This document shows, in pieces, positions 14,045 through 14,792 of a stretch of 14,792 nt of DNA. The notes below the pieces were generated by a model, which saw only the letters and a program-made list of their open reading frames with translations, made no database searches and had not been told where the DNA came from. This stretch comes from SYOC01 sp035575235 (lineage in GTDB: Bacteria > Desulfobacterota > Binatia > Bin18). The stretch spans positions 1-14,792 of the forward strand of contig DATLYA010000365.1 of the NCBI GenBank assembly GCA_035575235.1. Direction: 5' to 3'. Made by a program: the position numbers and the translations under genes. Within the stretch, counting starts at the first letter, position 1. Every line of letters starts with the position of its first letter.

Positions 14045-14701
14045 ATGGAATCATTTGCGCCTGTTATTCAAAAGATTTGTTTATGGGCTCTACCTGTTTT
14101 ACTCGCCGTTATCCTCCATGAAATTGCCCATGGGTATGTCGCCTTCCGCTTAGGGGACTCTACTGCAGCACAAGCCGGGCGGTTGACCTTGAACCCTTTT
14201 GCTCATGTGGATTTATTCGGCACCGTTATCCTGCCGTTGTTGTTGTTATTGGGCGGCGCGCCGTTTCTGTTCGGCTACGCCAAGCCAGTGCCGGTCAATT
14301 TTCTCAATTTACGTAACCCCCGGCGAGGCATGGTGTTAGTCGCTGCGGCTGGTCCGGCAACGAATCTTCTGCTCGCTGGTGTCTCTGCGCTTGTGTATCG
14401 GTTGATCCCGCTGCTGGGGATACCGGAAAGCGACCTGCTCGCCACGAACCTGCAATTTGTGAAAGCCGTAGCGGGCGCTAGCGTGCTGATGAATGTCGGG
14501 TTAGCCGTGTTCAATATGCTGCCTTTGCCGCCGCTCGATGGCGGCCGTGTGGCGACGGGCCTGTTGCCCCGTTCTCCTGCCAGTGCTCTTGCACGGCTTG
14601 AGCCCTACGGCATGCTAATTATTATGGTGTTGCTCGCCACTGGGGCTCTCGATCATGTCTTGCACCCCATGACGAAATTTCTCATCCGGACATTGCTGTA
14701 A
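14045..14701 (+). CDS. Site-2 protease family (M50) membrane metallopeptidase
   Basis: A 218-residue intramembrane zinc protease of the short M50 group with mostly hydrophobic helices. The catalytic HExxH is HEIAHG (25-30), with H25 and H29 as ligands and E26 catalytic. The third ligand is D165 in FNMLPLPPLDGG (156-167), the family's N-x-x-P-x-P-x-x-D-G motif. AAGPATNLLLA (101-111) is another conserved helix. The ATG at 14045 puts HExxH at the usual distance from the N-terminus, but it has no ribosome-binding site; an AGGAG at about 14023-14027 is too far away. It is 10 bp upstream of trpS on the same strand, an arrangement often seen in bacteria. Its natural substrates are unknown. Confidence 0.93.
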   Translation: MESFAPVIQKICLWALPVLLAVILHEIAHGYVAFRLGDSTAAQAGRLTLNPFAHVDLFGTVILPLLLLLGGAPFLFGYAKPVPVNFLNLRNPRRGMVLVAAAGPATNLLLAGVSALVYRLIPLLGIPESDLLATNLQFVKAVAGASVLMNVGLAVFNMLPLPPLDGGRVATGLLPRSPASALARLEPYGMLIIMVLLATGALDHVLHPMTKFLIRTLL

Positions 14702-14711
14702 GGATCCCATC

Positions 14712-14792
14712 ATGCCCGAAACGATCGTCAGTGGAATGCGTCCGACTGGAAAATTGCACCTTGGTCATCTCCATGGCGCCCTAGGCAACTGG
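14712..14792 (+). CDS. trpS: Tryptophan-tRNA ligase, N-terminal fragment (runs off window)
   Basis: Twenty-seven codons are visible, and the gene continues past the window edge. They contain SGMRPTGKLHLGHLHG, the class I synthetase opening with the ATP-binding HIGH-type motif HLGH (residues 16-19) in the form typical of TrpRS, which charges tRNA-Trp. Residue 27 is the tryptophan of the family's GALxNW stretch. The ATG at 14712 is preceded by AAGGA (14700-14704), seven bases upstream and overlapping the site-2 protease stop, so the two genes are probably translated from one transcript. Confidence 0.9.
   Translation, partial: MPETIVSGMRPTGKLHLGHLHGALGNW

Overview
This looks like a chromosomal segment from a moderately GC-rich, Gram-negative-type bacterium. 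The glnE/S1-domain pair, the site-2 protease followed by trpS, the tandem SagB/ThcOx-like oxidoreductase, and the abundance of short palindromic and heptanucleotide repeats fit an uncultured deltaproteobacterium-like lineage (Desulfobacterota, Binatota or Tectomicrobia type). That placement is an impression and cannot be settled from this window. I see no phage, plasmid, IS or CRISPR signature.

Layout. Positions 1-3506 (+) hold the 3' part of glnE, then a five-S1-domain RNA-binding protein translationally coupled to it by an ATGA overlap. Positions 3480-5483 (-) hold rpe and a long-form chromate transporter (chrA) downstream of it; the chrA 3' end overlaps the S1 gene tail to tail by 27 bp. 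Positions 5579-7135 (+) encode a tandem nitroreductase-fold protein of the SagB/ThcOx family. A 108-bp imperfect palindrome separates it from convergent genes. From 14 kb down to 7.3 kb, five genes lie on the minus strand. In transcription order they are an M20 metallopeptidase, a TIR-domain transmembrane protein with two extracytoplasmic repeats, a 12-bladed SMP-30/NHL-type propeller protein, an epoxide-hydrolase-like alpha/beta hydrolase, and a PAS-GGDEF diguanylate cyclase. Divergent from the M20 gene, on the plus strand, are a site-2 protease (M50) gene and the first 27 codons of trpS, which runs off the window.

How the genes relate. GlnE (nitrogen control), Rpe (pentose phosphate pathway), the S1-domain protein and TrpS are housekeeping. 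The minus-strand block from 12.5 to 7.3 kb is accessory: a membrane TIR protein, a propeller protein, a hydrolase and a c-di-GMP enzyme. I do not recognise it as a named system.

The two most interesting things are these. First, the TIR protein has a receptor-like architecture: cytoplasmic TIR, one transmembrane helix, and two recently duplicated extracytoplasmic beta-rich repeats. Second, heptanucleotide-repeat tracts recur. They are inside glnE as an in-frame 129-bp insert, at the exact 3' ends of two genes where they supply the stop codons, and in one intergenic region.
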